Counted from the first letter of the stretch, positions 54,565 to 64,000 are shown. The stretch: 64,000 nucleotides of DNA from Streptomyces gossypii (GCF_025165795.1 NZ_JAJAGO010000003.1:434001-498000); one strand, 5' to 3'. Notes: generated from the letters alone by a model not told the origin. A program made the numbers and translations.

Positions 54565-55563
54565 ATGGACAGCTTCACGGGACTGCTGGACGGACCCAAG
54601 GCGAGCGGGGCCTTCCTGCTCCGGTCGATCCTGAATCCGCCCTGGGCCCTGCGCATCGAGGACGGGGCACCGCTCTCACTGGCGACAATGGTGCGCGGCG
54701 AGGCATGGGTGCTGCCGGACGGCGGCAGCCCCGTGCGGCTGCGGCCGGGGGACGTCGCGCTGATGCGCGGGCCCGCCCCGTACACCCTCGCCGACGACCC
54801 GGGCACACCCGTCCAGGTCGTCGTCGGCCCCGACCAGCGGTGCAGCACGGGAGCGGGGGAGGACGTCACGGATGCGAGGGCGCTGGGCGTCCGCACCTGG
54901 GGCGACGACTCCGGCGGGGCCGCCGTGCTGCTCAGCGGGACGTACCAGCTGGACCGCGAGATCGGCCGACGGCTCCTCGGTGCGCTCCCCCCGCTGCTGA
55001 TACGTCCCGCGGGCTCCGGTGAGACGGCACTCGTGGGGCTGCTCGCCGAGGAGATCGGCCGGGACGAGCCGGGGCAGGAACTGGTGCTGGACCGGCTGCT
55101 GGATCTGCTGCTCGTCAACATCCTGCGGTCCTGGCTGGCGGGCCCGGACTCCGGCGCACCCGGCTGGTACCGGGCGCAGGGTGACCCGGTGGTCGGCCCG
55201 GCGCTGCGGCTGCTGCACGGCAGCCCGGCGCATCCGTGGACGGTGGCGGCGCTGGCCGCCCGAGTCGGCGTCTCCCGGGCGGCACTCGCCCGCCGCTTCT
55301 CCGAACTGGTGGGCGAGCCGCCGATGACGTACCTGTCGGGCTGGCGGCTGGGGCTCGCCGCGGACCTGCTGCGGGAGCCGGACGCTACCGTGGCCCGGGT
55401 CGCCCGGGAGGTGGGCTACAGCAGCGCCTTCGCGCTCAGCACCGCCTTCAAACGGCTGCACGGCGTCAGCCCGCAGGAGTACCGGAAGAGGGAACGCGGC
55501 ACCGCGCCCAGAGTGGGCACGCCGCCGAGCCCGCTCACGGGCCCCGCCGTGCTGACCGGTTGA
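54565..55563 (+). CDS. AraC-family regulator with N-terminal cupin
   Basis: A 332-residue activator. The cupin_6-type sensor domain (residues ~10-200) has WVLPDGGSPVRLRPGDVALM, and two helix-turn-helix motifs lie near 235-320 (VAALAARVGVSRAALARRF, then VAREVGYSSAFALSTAFKR and SPQEYR). It lies 114 bases after the NmrA-like gene and just before a VOC gene; this trio could be one detoxification unit. ATG 54565; no strong RBS. Confidence 0.88.
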   Translation: MDSFTGLLDGPKASGAFLLRSILNPPWALRIEDGAPLSLATMVRGEAWVLPDGGSPVRLRPGDVALMRGPAPYTLADDPGTPVQVVVGPDQRCSTGAGEDVTDARALGVRTWGDDSGGAAVLLSGTYQLDREIGRRLLGALPPLLIRPAGSGETALVGLLAEEIGRDEPGQELVLDRLLDLLLVNILRSWLAGPDSGAPGWYRAQGDPVVGPALRLLHGSPAHPWTVAALAARVGVSRAALARRFSELVGEPPMTYLSGWRLGLAADLLREPDATVARVAREVGYSSAFALSTAFKRLHGVSPQEYRKRERGTAPRVGTPPSPLTGPAVLTG

Positions 55564-55569
55564 CCACCA

Positions 55570-55589
55570 GTATGTACATGCGTACATAC
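55570..55589. promoter_or_regulatory. GTATGTAC-N4-GTACATAC inverted repeat
   Basis: Perfect 8-base arms around ATGC, 21 bases before the VOC start and 6 bases after the AraC stop. The shape and size fit an operator for a dimeric regulator such as TetR, GntR or MarR. Confidence 0.5.
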
Positions 55590-55610
55590 GTGCCAGGAAG
55601 AGGTACCACC

Positions 55611-56000
55611 ATGCGTGTTGTCGCGTTCGATCATGTCGTGCTCAACGTCGCGGACGCCGAGCGTGCGCTCGACTTCTACTGCGGGCCGCTCGGGCTGGAG
55701 CCCGTGCGCGTCGAGGAGTGGCGGGCGGGCAAAGCGCCCTTCCCGTCGGTGCGGGTGAGCCCCACCAGCATCATCGATCTGGTGGAACAGCCCCGGGGCG
55801 AGACCAACGTGGACCACATCTGCCTGACCGTCGAGCCGCTGGACTGGCAGGAGGTGGTGGATTCGGGAGTCTTCACCGTGCTGGACGGCCCCGGCCGCCG
55901 CTTCGGCGCCCGGGGCACAGGGGAGTCCCTCTACATCGGTGACCCGGACGGCAACACCGTCGAACTGCGCTGGTACCCGCAGGACGCCGAGGACTCCTGA
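55611..56000 (+). CDS. VOC-family protein
   Basis: A 129-residue VOC domain: FDHVVLNVADAERALDFYCG, metal-site NVDHICLTVEPLDW and YIGDPDGNTVELRW. The two His/Glu sites for a metal are preserved, unlike in some drug-binding relatives. GGAAGAGG precedes ATG 55611. The inverted repeat just upstream should control it. It converges with the TetR gene, which ends 11 bases away. Confidence 0.85.
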   Translation: MRVVAFDHVVLNVADAERALDFYCGPLGLEPVRVEEWRAGKAPFPSVRVSPTSIIDLVEQPRGETNVDHICLTVEPLDWQEVVDSGVFTVLDGPGRRFGARGTGESLYIGDPDGNTVELRWYPQDAEDS

Positions 56001-56010
56001 CGGGCCGCCG

Positions 56011-56652
<642 letters not shown>

Positions 56653-56673
56653 GGCACCAGGGTAGCGCACAGG

Positions 56674-56695
56674 CGAGACGCGACGGTCCGTCTTG
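56674..56695. promoter_or_regulatory. TetR operator copy 1
   Basis: The pattern is CGAGACG-N8-CGTCTTG, nearly identical to the copy at 56734 and exactly 60 bp from it. It lies directly upstream of the TetR start, which fits autorepression. Confidence 0.6.
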
Positions 56696-56733
56696 ACGCG
56701 AGGATCGAGGCGGGACTAACGTCAGCATCGTGA

Positions 56734-56755
56734 CGAGACGCGACGTACCGTCTCG
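56734..56755. promoter_or_regulatory. TetR operator copy 2
   Basis: A perfect dyad CGAGACG-N8-CGTCTCG, with CGACGTAC as spacer, 37 bases before the SDR start. Together with copy 1 it would let the repressor control both divergent genes. Confidence 0.6.
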
Positions 56756-56791
56756 TTGTTCACCGTCCTGCCTTCCCAGCCAAGGAGTGAC

Positions 56792-57643
56792 ATGCTCACC
56801 AACACCAACACCAACACCAACAGCAGCGCCGGTTCCCGCGTCTGGTTCATCACCGGCGCCTCGCGCGGTCTGGGCCGCGCCCTGACAAGGGCGGCGCTGG
56901 CCGGGGGCGACCGCGTCATCGCGACGGCACGCGATGTCTCACCGCTCGCACCGCTCACCGCCGAGTACGAGGGCGCTCTCGTCACCTTCTCGCTCGACGT
57001 CTCCGACCGCGCGGCGGTGTTCGCCGGGGTGGAGCGCGCCGTCGCCGTGTTCGGGCGGCTGGACGTCGTGGTCAACAACGCGGGCGGGCTCCTCTTCGGG
57101 ATGACGGAGGAGGTGACGGAGGCGCAGGCCCGTGCACACTTCGACACCAACTTCTTCGGCGCGCTGTGGGTCAGCCAGGCCGTCGTGCCGCAGTTGCGGG
57201 AGCAGGGCTCGGGGCATCTCCTGCAGATGTCTTCCATGGGCTCCGGCAGCGGCTTCGCCTCCGTCGCGCTGTACGGCGCGGGCAAGGCGGCGCTGGATTC
57301 GATGAGTGAGGGCCTGGCGATGGAGCTGGAGCCCTTCGGAATCAAGGTGACCATCCTGCAGCCGGGCGGATATGCCACCGGCTTGTTCACCCAGGGCACG
57401 ACGGCGACGGCGGAGCGGGAGGAGTACGCACAACTGCGCGCCAAGCTGGCCGCGATGTGGGCGGACACCGTCGATCCGAACCCAGAGGAGGCCGCCCCGG
57501 TGATACGCGAGGTGGTCGCCATGGAGCGTCCGCCCAATCGGCTCGTCCTCGGCGGGCTCGCCTATGACCAGGTGTGTCAGATGGCGGAGGCCCGTAGTGA
57601 GGAGCTTGCGCGAGGGGAGGCGATGAGCCGCCGGGCGGGCTGA
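56792..57643 (+). CDS. Short-chain dehydrogenase/reductase (SDR)
   Basis: A 283-residue classical SDR. It has the cofactor motif TGASRGLGRA, NNAG, MSSMGSG with catalytic Ser, and YGAGKAA with Tyr and Lys. It would use NADP (Arg in the glycine motif). The substrate is unknown; the divergent TetR suggests it detoxifies an inducing aldehyde or ketone. A (NT)4 stretch encoded by an ACCAAC repeat (56798-56821) lies at codons 3-10. AAGGAGTG lies ahead of ATG 56792. Confidence 0.88.
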   Translation: MLTNTNTNTNSSAGSRVWFITGASRGLGRALTRAALAGGDRVIATARDVSPLAPLTAEYEGALVTFSLDVSDRAAVFAGVERAVAVFGRLDVVVNNAGGLLFGMTEEVTEAQARAHFDTNFFGALWVSQAVVPQLREQGSGHLLQMSSMGSGSGFASVALYGAGKAALDSMSEGLAMELEPFGIKVTILQPGGYATGLFTQGTTATAEREEYAQLRAKLAAMWADTVDPNPEEAAPVIREVVAMERPPNRLVLGGLAYDQVCQMAEARSEELARGEAMSRRAG

Positions 57644-57730
57644 GGGCCTGTCGGGTGCGGCGCGGAATAGTCAATGAGCCTGGGTTCCCGTGTATTGCCG
57701 GGGAGGGTGGGGAGCCCCAAGCTGTGCCAC

Positions 57731-58720
57731 ATGGATCTGGAGCTGCGGCACCTGAAGACGATCCGGGCCATCGCCGACGCGGGCAGTCTCACTGGGGCTG
57801 CTACGGCACTCGGAGTGGCGCAGCCCGCGCTCAGCGCACAGCTGAAGCGGATCGAACGGACCCTCGGCGGGGAGCTGTTCCAGCGGAGCCGCCAGGGTGT
57901 GCGGCCCACGGCACTCGGCGAGATGGTGCTGGAGCGGGTCCGAGTCCTGCTGCCGACGGTGCGTGAACTCCAGGAGGAGGCCGTGCGGTTCACCCAGGCG
58001 ACGCAGGGGATGCCGCGCTTGCGGCTCAGCGGCACACATGGGCCGCTGCTCGGCGGCGTACTGGACCGGCTGGCCGGCAGCCATCCTTCCGCTCCGGTGA
58101 CGACACACACCTCCTGGTCGGAGCGGGAGATCGCGTCGATGGTGATCGAGGGGCGGGTCGACTTCGCGTTGATCGGCGCCTGCGGGCAGAGCCTGCCGCC
58201 GGAGGCGGACCGGCTGGTGTGGCGGGAGATCGGGATCGACCCGGTGTTCGTGATGCTGGGCAACGGCCATCCGCTGGCCGGGCGTACGGAGATCGATCTG
58301 CACGAACTGGCGGGTGAGTCGTGGGCCGACGTACCGGGTGACGGCTGCTTCGCGGACTGCTTCGCGGCGGCCTGCGCTCGCGCCGGGTTCACCCCCGCCT
58401 CGGTGTACGAGACGGACACCGCGTCGTGTGTGCATCTCGTACAGGTGGGGCGGGCGGTCGGGCTGTGCCGGGCGACCTTTCCGCCGACGCCCGGGATGGT
58501 GACCGTACCGCTGGCCGGAGTGCCGTTGAAATGGCGGCACTTGATCGGCTGGCACTCCGAAGCCCCGGCGGCGGAGGCGGCTCCTGAGGTAGTCGCCCAT
58601 GCACGGGCGGCTCACGCGGAGGCCGCGGAGCGCAGCGTCAGCTATGCCAAGTGGCTGGCGGCACATCCGGACGAGGAGGGGGGAGGAGGGGGTCATAACG
58701 CGAGGGCAGGGGCCGACTGA
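57731..58720 (+). CDS. LysR-family regulator
   Basis: A 329-residue LysR protein. The HTH is in MDLELRHLKTIRAIADAGSL and AATALGVAQPALSAQLKRIE (residues 1-60), and the C-terminus is a two-lobed effector domain. A cysteine pair in GDGCFADCFAAACARAG could be redox-active. ATG 57731 matches the usual LysR start, although the frame opens at 57674. The C-tail ends in GGGGG. Its target is unclear, as no divergent gene is present. Confidence 0.87.
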   Translation: MDLELRHLKTIRAIADAGSLTGAATALGVAQPALSAQLKRIERTLGGELFQRSRQGVRPTALGEMVLERVRVLLPTVRELQEEAVRFTQATQGMPRLRLSGTHGPLLGGVLDRLAGSHPSAPVTTHTSWSEREIASMVIEGRVDFALIGACGQSLPPEADRLVWREIGIDPVFVMLGNGHPLAGRTEIDLHELAGESWADVPGDGCFADCFAAACARAGFTPASVYETDTASCVHLVQVGRAVGLCRATFPPTPGMVTVPLAGVPLKWRHLIGWHSEAPAAEAAPEVVAHARAAHAEAAERSVSYAKWLAAHPDEEGGGGGHNARAGAD

Positions 58721-58784
58721 CAGCTCCTCCGGAGGCCGTACCCGCCGCTACGGTTTCGGCACCCCCGAAACCAAGGAGATTCGC

Positions 58785-60125
58785 ATGCTCCACAGACGTG
58801 TCATGGGTGCGTGTTCCGCCGTGGTGGCGGTCGGCGCACTCGCGCTGGCCGGACTGCCGGGCACGGCAGCCGCACGGCCCGCAGAATCGCCACCCCCCTC
58901 GGCGTCCGCTCATGCGCCGGAGGTGTCTCCCGGAATGCTCAAGGCCATGAAGCGGGACTTGGGCCTCAGCACCGCAGAGGCCAAGACCAAGCTCGTGAAC
59001 GAGCGGGAGGCGGGTGCCACCGCGGGCAGTCTGCGGCTCGCGCTCGAGGGCGATTTCGGTGGTTCGTGGGTCAGCGGTGACACCTCGAAGCTGACGGTGG
59101 CCACCACCGACGCCTCGGCCGTCTCCCGCATCGAGGGCCAGGGCGCCCGCGCCAAGGTGGTCAAGCACAGCCTGGCCGAGCTGGAGGCCGCGAAGTCCGC
59201 CCTGGACCGCGCGGCGAAGCGGCACGCGCCGGACGCCACCCCCGTCTGGTACGTGGAGGTGCGCACCAACACCGTGGAGCTGCTCAGCTCCAAGCCGTCC
59301 GAGGCGAGAACCTTCGCCGAGGACGCGGGTGTGGCCGCGGACGCCGTCTCCGTGAAGCGGTCGCACGCCAAGCCCCGCGCGCTCTACGACATCCGCGGTG
59401 GCGACGCCTACTACATAGGCAGCGGCAGCCGCTGTTCGGTCGGCTTCTCCGTGACGAGGGGCGGCCAGTCCGGCTTTGTCACGGCCGGCCACTGCGGTCA
59501 GCCCGGCCAGACCACCACCGGCTCCAACCGCCAGGCGCAGGGCAGCTTCACCGGCTCCAGCTTCCCCGGCAACGACTACGCCCATGTCGCGGCCAACAGC
59601 CAGTGGACCTCCACCCCCACGGTGAACAGCAGCCCGCAGCAGGTGGCCGGGTCCACGGTGGCACAGGTCGGCTCCTCGATCTGTCGCTCCGGTTCCACCA
59701 CCGGCTGGCACTGCGGCTCCGTCCAGCAGCTGAACACCAGCGTCACCTACCCGCAGGGCACGGTCTCGGGCGTCACCCGCACCAATGTCTGTGCCGAGCC
59801 CGGTGACTCCGGCGGCTCGTTCATATCGGGAGATCAGGCCCAGGGCATGACCTCCGGCGGTTCCGGCAACTGCACCTCCGGCGGCACCACGTACTTCCAG
59901 CCGGTGAACGAGGCGCTTCAGGTCTACGGCGCCACACTCACCACGACCGACGACGGCGGCGGTCCTGACCCGGAGCCGCCGGGCGGCACCTGGGCGGCGA
60001 GCACCGTCTACCAGCCGGGTGACAGCGTCACCTACGGCGGCGTCACCTACCGATGCCTCCAGGGCCACCAGGCCCAGGCAGGCTGGGAGCCCCCGAACGT
60101 ACCCGCGCTCTGGCAGCGCGTCTGA
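58785..60125 (+). CDS. Secreted S1-family protease, streptogrisin-C-like
   Basis: A 446-residue exported serine protease. A signal peptide (residues ~1-33, AVVAVGALALAG then AARP) is followed by an alpha-lytic-type propeptide (~45-195) and the mature chymotrypsin domain with His236 in TAGHC, Asp264 in GNDYAHV and Ser342 in GDSGGS. A linker DDGGGPDPEPPGG leads to a carbohydrate-binding type 5/12 (chitin-binding) domain, TWAASTVYQPGDSVTYGGV. This order is that of SprC of Streptomyces griseus, though the assignment as orthologue is not tested. It should digest protein on chitin surfaces. AAGGAG lies ahead of ATG. Confidence 0.92.
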   Translation: MLHRRVMGACSAVVAVGALALAGLPGTAAARPAESPPPSASAHAPEVSPGMLKAMKRDLGLSTAEAKTKLVNEREAGATAGSLRLALEGDFGGSWVSGDTSKLTVATTDASAVSRIEGQGARAKVVKHSLAELEAAKSALDRAAKRHAPDATPVWYVEVRTNTVELLSSKPSEARTFAEDAGVAADAVSVKRSHAKPRALYDIRGGDAYYIGSGSRCSVGFSVTRGGQSGFVTAGHCGQPGQTTTGSNRQAQGSFTGSSFPGNDYAHVAANSQWTSTPTVNSSPQQVAGSTVAQVGSSICRSGSTTGWHCGSVQQLNTSVTYPQGTVSGVTRTNVCAEPGDSGGSFISGDQAQGMTSGGSGNCTSGGTTYFQPVNEALQVYGATLTTTDDGGGPDPEPPGGTWAASTVYQPGDSVTYGGVTYRCLQGHQAQAGWEPPNVPALWQRV

Positions 60126-60291
60126 TGTAGCGCCGGCCTCTTCACCCCCGCCTCCCCCCTCGCGTGCCGGCGGGCACCGTGGCCCCGGCGGCCGGAGCGC
60201 ACCTCCCGCGCGTCCGGCCGTCGGGTTCGTCGGGGTCGTCGGCAATGGATTTCGCATTCGGTCAGGCGTGCCGTAGAGTTCATTTCAACGA

Positions 60292-60365
60292 CGCGGGGTG
60301 GAGCAGCTCGGTAGCTCGCTGGGCTCATAACCCAGAGGTCGCAGGTTCAAATCCTGTCCCCGCTA
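60292..60365 (+). tRNA. tRNA-fMet (CAT), initiator
   Basis: Seventy-four bases fold as a full cloverleaf. The acceptor stem CGCGGGG pairs with CCCCGC, leaving position 1 (C) against 72 (T) unpaired. The anticodon stem has CTGGG/CCCAG, giving the three GC pairs of initiators, with loop CTCATAA, and the T-arm loop is TTCAAAT. Both initiator marks are present, so this is tRNA-fMet, not elongator. CCA is not encoded. Confidence 0.93.
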
Positions 60366-60371
60366 CTGCAT

Positions 60372-60405
60372 AAGAAGGCCCGGCAGCCAGCTGCCGGGCC
60401 TTCTT
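60372..60405 (+). terminator. Terminator after tRNA-fMet
   Basis: AAGAAGGCCCGGCAG pairs perfectly with CTGCCGGGCCTTCTT over 15 bp around a CCAG loop, followed by TTCTTGCTG. It may also serve the minus-strand gene that ends at 60415. Confidence 0.85.
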
Positions 60406-60414
60406 GCTGTTCTC

Positions 60415-60738
60415 TCACCAGGCGACGAGGCGGGGGTCGATCCTCGGGTCCGGTCGGCCGGGCGGCGCCAGGGGCAGGGCTGCGGGGATGCGGGCCGCCT
60501 GCCGGATCCACCGCGCGACGCTGGTCACCGCGCTCTCGTCCAGCTCCGCGAGCGCTTTGATGGTCCGCAGATCGCCGGGGTGCGGCGGCACACCCGCCCG
60601 GATCAGCTCCGTGTGCAGCCGCATCCGGTGCTGATCGGTGAGACCTCGGGCGCCGAGTGCGGCCGCACCCTCGGTCACCGGAGGAGGCAGCGCGGGCAGC
60701 TGAATCACCGGCACCGTGATGGCGTGCGGGTCGGCCAT
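60415..60738 (-). CDS. Hypothetical helical protein
   Basis: A 107-residue protein starting MADPHAITVPVIQLPALPPP. Its middle (RGLTDQHRMRLHTELIRAGV) and the block DLRTIKALAELDESAVTSVARW are helical. No family is recognised. ATG 60738 was preferred over a longer frame that runs through a proline-poor Arg-rich shadow. It is convergent with tRNA-fMet. Confidence 0.55.
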   Translation of the reverse strand: MADPHAITVPVIQLPALPPPVTEGAAALGARGLTDQHRMRLHTELIRAGVPPHPGDLRTIKALAELDESAVTSVARWIRQAARIPAALPLAPPGRPDPRIDPRLVAW

Positions 60739-60912
60739 CGTCGATCGCCTCAATCTGTATCTGTACGGACTCCACGGAGACAGCAGCACCAGGTCGGTCA
60801 CTGTTGGTGACGAATGGCGGCCCGTTGTGGTTACGGTCGCGCGGGGCGTGTCACCCCATTGGCGGCGTGGGCGGCCGGTGCGCCGGGTCGGCGTGAAGCG
60901 GGCATCCGAGGC

Positions 60913-60940
60913 TTGGCTAGATACCCCCTTGGGGTATACG
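60913..60940 (+). promoter_or_regulatory. copA promoter with CsoR-type operator
   Basis: ATACCCC-CTT-GGGGTAT (60921-60937) is the usual copper-repressor CsoR site. It fills the 16-base spacer between TTGGCT (60913-60918) and the -10 TATACG (60935-60940), so bound CsoR would block copA until copper is present. The csoR gene is not in the window. Confidence 0.7.
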
Positions 60941-60983
60941 TTGTCGTCAACAGGCGCACCAGTCGGCACTCAGGGAGCACGGT

Positions 60984-63314
60984 ATGACCACCGCATCGCC
61001 CGTCGTCCAGCATGAGGTGGAGCTCGCCATCGGCGGGATGACCTGCGCCTCCTGCGCTGCCCGCGTCGAGAAGAAGCTCAACCGGATGGAGGGCGTGCAG
61101 GCCACCGTCAACTACGCCACCGAGAAGGCCAAGGTCACCTTCGACGCGGCGGCGGAGGTCGCGGTGGACGACCTGGTCGCCACGGTCGAGGCGACGGGCT
61201 ATTCGGCCACCCCGCCCGCCCCGGCCCGTCCGGACGGCACGCCCGGTCCGCCCGGCGGCGACCATCCGGGGGCCGAAGCCGCCGATGTGCTGGCCCCCCT
61301 GCGGCAGCGGCTGATCACGGCGGCGCTGCTGGCGGTCCCGGTGATCGCGATGGCGATGGTCCCGGCCTGGCAGTTCGAATACTGGCAGTGGCTCTCGCTC
61401 ACCCTCGCCGCCCCGGTTGTCACCTACGCGGCCTGGCCCTTCCACCGTGCGGCGTTCACCAACGCCCGGCACGGCGCGGCGACGATGGACACGCTGGTCT
61501 CGGTGGGCACCTCGGCGGCGTTCCTGTGGTCGCTGTGGGCGCTGTTCTTCGGGACGGCCGGGACACCCGGGATGACGCACGGCTTCGAGCTCACCGTCAC
61601 CCGCAGCGACGGGGCGGGGAACATCTATCTGGAGGCGGCAGCCGGGGTCACCGCGTTCATCCTGGCCGGGCGCTACTTCGAGGCGCGCTCCAAGCGCACC
61701 GCCGGTGCCGCTCTGCGCGCACTGATGGAGCTGGGTGCGAACGAGGTGACGGTGCTGCGTGGCGGCCGCGAGGAGCTGATCCGCACCGAGGACCTCACCG
61801 TCGGCGAGCGCTTCGTCGTACGGCCGGGGGAGAAGATCGCCACTGACGGGCGGGTGATCGAGGGCAGTTCGGCAGTGGACGCCTCCATGCTGACCGGTGA
61901 GTCGGTGCCGGTAGAGGTCGCGGCCGGTGACCCGGTGACCGGCGCCACCGTCAATGTCGGCGGCAGGCTGCTGGTCGAGGCGACCGGCGTCGGGGCCGAC
62001 ACCCAGCTGGCCCGGATGGCGAAGCTGGTGGAGGACGCGCAGAACGGCAAGGCGTCGGTGCAGCGGCTCGCCGACCGGATCTCGGGCGTCTTCGTGCCCG
62101 TCGTCATCGCACTGGCGCTCGGCACCCTCGGCTTCTGGCTGGGCAGCGGCGCGGGCTGGACGGCCGCGTTCACCGCTGCGGTGTCCGTGCTGATCATCGC
62201 CTGCCCCTGCGCGCTCGGTCTGGCGACGCCCACCGCACTGATGGTCGGCACCGGCCGCGGCGCCCAGCTCGGCATCCTGATCAAGGGGCCCGAAGTACTG
62301 GAGACCACCCGCAGCGTGGACACCGTGGTGCTGGACAAGACCGGCACCGTCACCACCGGCACCATGACACTGCTTGCCGTGCGCACGGCCGCCGACGGGC
62401 AGCGGGGTGACGCGGGCGCCCAGGAGGAGCTGGTGCTCCGGCTGGCCGGTGCGCTGGAGCACGCCTCCGAGCACCCCATCGCCCGTGCGGTGGCCCGTGG
62501 TGCCGAGGAGCGGGTGGGTGCGCTCCCTGCGGCGGAGGACTTCAGAAACGTCCCCGGCCTCGGCGTGCAGGGCATCGTGGAGGGCCACGCGGTGCTCGTC
62601 GGACGGCAGCGGCTGCTGCGGGAGTGGGCGATGGAGTTGCCCCCGGTGCTGCGGCGCGCTGCCTCGGAGGCGGAGGCGGCGGGCCGTACGGCGATCGCGG
62701 TGGCCTGGGACGGCGAGGCCCGCGCGGTGCTGGAGGTGGCGGACGCGGTCAAGCCCGGCAGTGCGGAGGCCGTCCGCCGCCTGCGTGAACTGGGGCTGAC
62801 CCCGGTTCTCCTGACGGGGGACAACAAGGCGGTCGCCGAGTCCGTCGCCGCCGAGGTCGGTGTCGAAGAGGTGATCGCCGAGGTGATGCCCGAGGAAAAG
62901 GTCGACGTGGTGAAGCGCCTGCAGGCGGAGGGCCGCAGTGTCGCCATGGTCGGTGACGGGGTGAACGACGCCGCCGCCCTCGCCCAGGCCGATCTCGGGC
63001 TGGCGATGGGCTCCGGCACTGACGCCGCCATCGAGGCGGGTGACCTCACGCTGGTAAGGGGAGACCTGCGGGTGGCCGCGGACGCCATCCGGCTCTCCCG
63101 GCGCACGCTGGGCACCATCAAGTCCAACCTGTTCTGGGCCTTCGCCTACAACGTCGCCGCGCTGCCGCTCGCCGCCGCCGGGCTGCTCAACCCGATGCTC
63201 GCCGGTGCGGCCATGGCCTTCTCCTCGGTGTTCGTCGTCGCCAACAGCCTGCGGCTGCGGCGCTTCCGGTCGCTCACCCCGACCGAGGAGCCGGCAGGCA
63301 CCGTGGGCGCCTGA
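60984..63314 (+). CDS. copA: Copper-exporting P1B-type ATPase
   Basis: A 776-residue copper pump. The N-terminal heavy-metal domain has GMTCASC (residues 18-24), then eight helices with the membrane CPC (407-409) in [11 protein letters not shown]. The phosphorylated Asp451 is in DKTGT, and [16 protein letters not shown] closes the P domain. This is the P1B-1 (Cu+) motif set. ATG 60984 follows GGGAG. A copZ-like chaperone is not next to it. It is induced through the CsoR-type operator upstream. Confidence 0.94.
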   Translation: MTTASPVVQHEVELAIGGMTCASCAARVEKKLNRMEGVQATVNYATEKAKVTFDAAAEVAVDDLVATVEATGYSATPPAPARPDGTPGPPGGDHPGAEAADVLAPLRQRLITAALLAVPVIAMAMVPAWQFEYWQWLSLTLAAPVVTYAAWPFHRAAFTNARHGAATMDTLVSVGTSAAFLWSLWALFFGTAGTPGMTHGFELTVTRSDGAGNIYLEAAAGVTAFILAGRYFEARSKRTAGAALRALMELGANEVTVLRGGREELIRTEDLTVGERFVVRPGEKIATDGRVIEGSSAVDASMLTGESVPVEVAAGDPVTGATVNVGGRLLVEATGVGADTQLARMAKLVEDAQNGKASVQRLADRISGVFVPVVIALALGTLGFWLGSGAGWTAAFTAAVSVLIIACPCALGLATPTALMVGTGRGAQLGILIKGPEVLETTRSVDTVVLDKTGTVTTGTMTLLAVRTAADGQRGDAGAQEELVLRLAGALEHASEHPIARAVARGAEERVGALPAAEDFRNVPGLGVQGIVEGHAVLVGRQRLLREWAMELPPVLRRAASEAEAAGRTAIAVAWDGEARAVLEVADAVKPGSAEAVRRLRELGLTPVLLTGDNKAVAESVAAEVGVEEVIAEVMPEEKVDVVKRLQAEGRSVAMVGDGVNDAAALAQADLGLAMGSGTDAAIEAGDLTLVRGDLRVAADAIRLSRRTLGTIKSNLFWAFAYNVAALPLAAAGLLNPMLAGAAMAFSSVFVVANSLRLRRFRSLTPTEEPAGTVGA

Positions 63315-63332
63315 ACCAGCCGAGCCCGCTGA

Positions 63333-63371
63333 CCGGTCCCCCGTCTGGAGTAATTTGCGGCGGGGGACCGG
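63333..63371 (+). terminator. Hairpin after copA
   Basis: CCGGTCCCCCG pairs with CGGGGGACCGG over 11 bp with a 17-base loop, 18 bases after the copA stop. The remaining 63372-63647 shows no gene I can support. Confidence 0.6.
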
Positions 63372-63647
63372 CCCTTGTCCTGCCGGGCCTCCAGATGATT
63401 GCCCAAGGCGCCCGTCTCGTCCGAACTGCCTCCGAACCGCCCGCCGTAACGTGCTTCACACTCCGCTCCATACCGCTTCCGACCAGCATCGCAGCAGCGT
63501 ACGAAGGTGCGCGCGGAGCAGCCTCCCGCCATGGCAGGAAGTGGACAAAATCTGATAACCGAATCGCTGGCACACAGGGCTTATGGGAGGCACTATCGGC
63601 GGTAAGAACAACTGGGTCCGCCCCCTGATTGGCATCTGGAGGAACCC

Positions 63648-63836
63648 ATGCGCGCATCCTGGACGGCGATGGTCCGTGTGTGCAGGGAAGTGGCTTACGG
63701 CATCGATTCGATGAACGCGGTGTGGCACGGCAAGCATCCGTCCCCACCCCCGTATACGTCACGGTCAGTTCACAGCGTCCCGATGTCCCTGACAACTACT
63801 CCGCAACCTCAGCGCATGCGCCAGCCCAGCGCCTGA
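63648..63836 (+). CDS. Small hypothetical protein
   Basis: A 62-residue frame beginning MRASWTAMVRVCREVAYGID with strong GGAGGAA ahead of ATG 63648, then NAVWHGKHPSPPP and a Ser/Gln/Pro tail. No family is recognised. A hairpin follows 19 bases later, which supports a real message. Confidence 0.4.
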   Translation: MRASWTAMVRVCREVAYGIDSMNAVWHGKHPSPPPYTSRSVHSVPMSLTTTPQPQRMRQPSA

Positions 63837-63855
63837 CGCCGGCTGCGGACCGAAC

Positions 63856-63896
63856 CGGAGGCGTGGTGTCCAGCTCCCAGCTGGCCCACGCCTCCG
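63856..63896. terminator. Stem-loop between the small gene and the right-edge gene
   Basis: CGGAGGCGTGG pairs with CCACGCCTCCG, and inside it CCAGCT pairs with AGCTGG around CCC. It is placed where both flanking genes would end. Confidence 0.6.
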
Positions 63897-63913
63897 CCGC
63901 GTTTTCCGGGCCG

Positions 63914-64000
63914 TCAGGGCTTCTGGACTGTCAGGGCGTTCTGGGCTGTGGAGGCGTCCGGGCTGTGCGGGCTGTGCGGGCTGTGCGGGCTGTGCGGGCT
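63914..64000 (-). CDS. C-terminus of a minus-strand gene (partial)
   Basis: Read leftward from the edge, an open frame gives repeated SPH units, then SPDASTAQNALTVQKP and a stop at 63914-63916. Only about 28 residues are in view, and no function can be assigned. A terminator-like hairpin follows on this strand, which is the main support. It is also possible that the repeat is non-coding. Confidence 0.35.
   Translation of the reverse strand, partial: SPHSPHSPHSPHSPDASTAQNALTVQKP
63960..64000. repeat. 9-bp tandem repeat at the right edge, more than four copies
   Basis: GGGCTGTGC repeats in exact tandem and runs off the window. On the minus strand it would encode SPH units. Confidence 0.9.

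Noticed and set aside
60292-60738. tRNA-fMet as an integration site of a genomic island
   Set aside because: No integrase and no repeat of the tRNA 3' end were found nearby.

Overview
The window is high-GC actinobacterial DNA and almost certainly from a Streptomyces chromosome. Supporting signs are the codon use, many four-base ATGA/GTGA stop-start overlaps, a helix-turn-helix/DUF397 regulator pair, an AfsR/SARP regulator, a streptogrisin-type protease, a leucine TTA codon in a secreted enzyme, and an initiator tRNA-Met with non-Watson-Crick 1:72. No phage block, integrase, intact insertion sequence or CRISPR array was seen.

Layout. Bases 1-10.6 kb are a polysaccharide-degradation region: a TetR C-terminus, an SGNH esterase, a ROK-gene relic, an acetylxylan esterase, a LacI repressor coupled to a GH2 beta-mannosidase with two matching operators, a Nudix hydrolase, a methyltransferase and a secreted GH2 enzyme with an AbfB domain. 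Bases 10.7-17.2 kb hold an acyltransferase, small VOC and DinB proteins, a cupin-type XRE regulator and the XRE/DUF397 pair. Bases 17.3-29.3 kb hold regulation and efflux: an AfsR-like regulator divergent from an MFS pump, a MerR/MFS pair, and a two-component system divergent from a three-gene ABC transporter. Bases 29.4-35.8 kb hold a spermidine-synthase-like protein, an alpha/beta hydrolase, a GH3 hexosaminidase with DasR-like dyads, a CGNR zinc-finger protein, a zinc alcohol dehydrogenase and a double VOC protein.

The notable block is 36.1-50.7 kb, a compact biosynthetic gene cluster. It encodes a HExxH zincin-like protein, a heme-oxygenase-like diiron candidate, a FemAB/GNAT-like transferase, an ATP-grasp ligase (opposite strand), an acyl-CoA synthetase, an MFS exporter, a DAO-type FAD oxidoreductase, a single-module A-T-R NRPS-like protein with a reductive release domain, an aldo/keto reductase, a sulfotransferase-like protein and, as last gene, an HK97-fold shell protein of the family 3 (natural-product) encapsulin type. 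I infer that an amino acid is activated, released as an aldehyde, then reduced, ligated or sulfated, with some step possibly housed inside a protein compartment. The product cannot be predicted from the sequence.

Bases 50.8-64 kb hold a TOBE/excisionase-like protein, a universal stress protein coupled to a stand-alone cytochrome oxidase subunit I, an NmrA-like protein, an AraC regulator, a VOC protein, a TetR/SDR divergent pair with duplicated operators, a LysR regulator, a streptogrisin-C-like protease, tRNA-fMet with a strong terminator, and a CopA copper ATPase behind a CsoR-type operator. A recurrent oddity is short in-frame tandem repeats inside at least eight genes.
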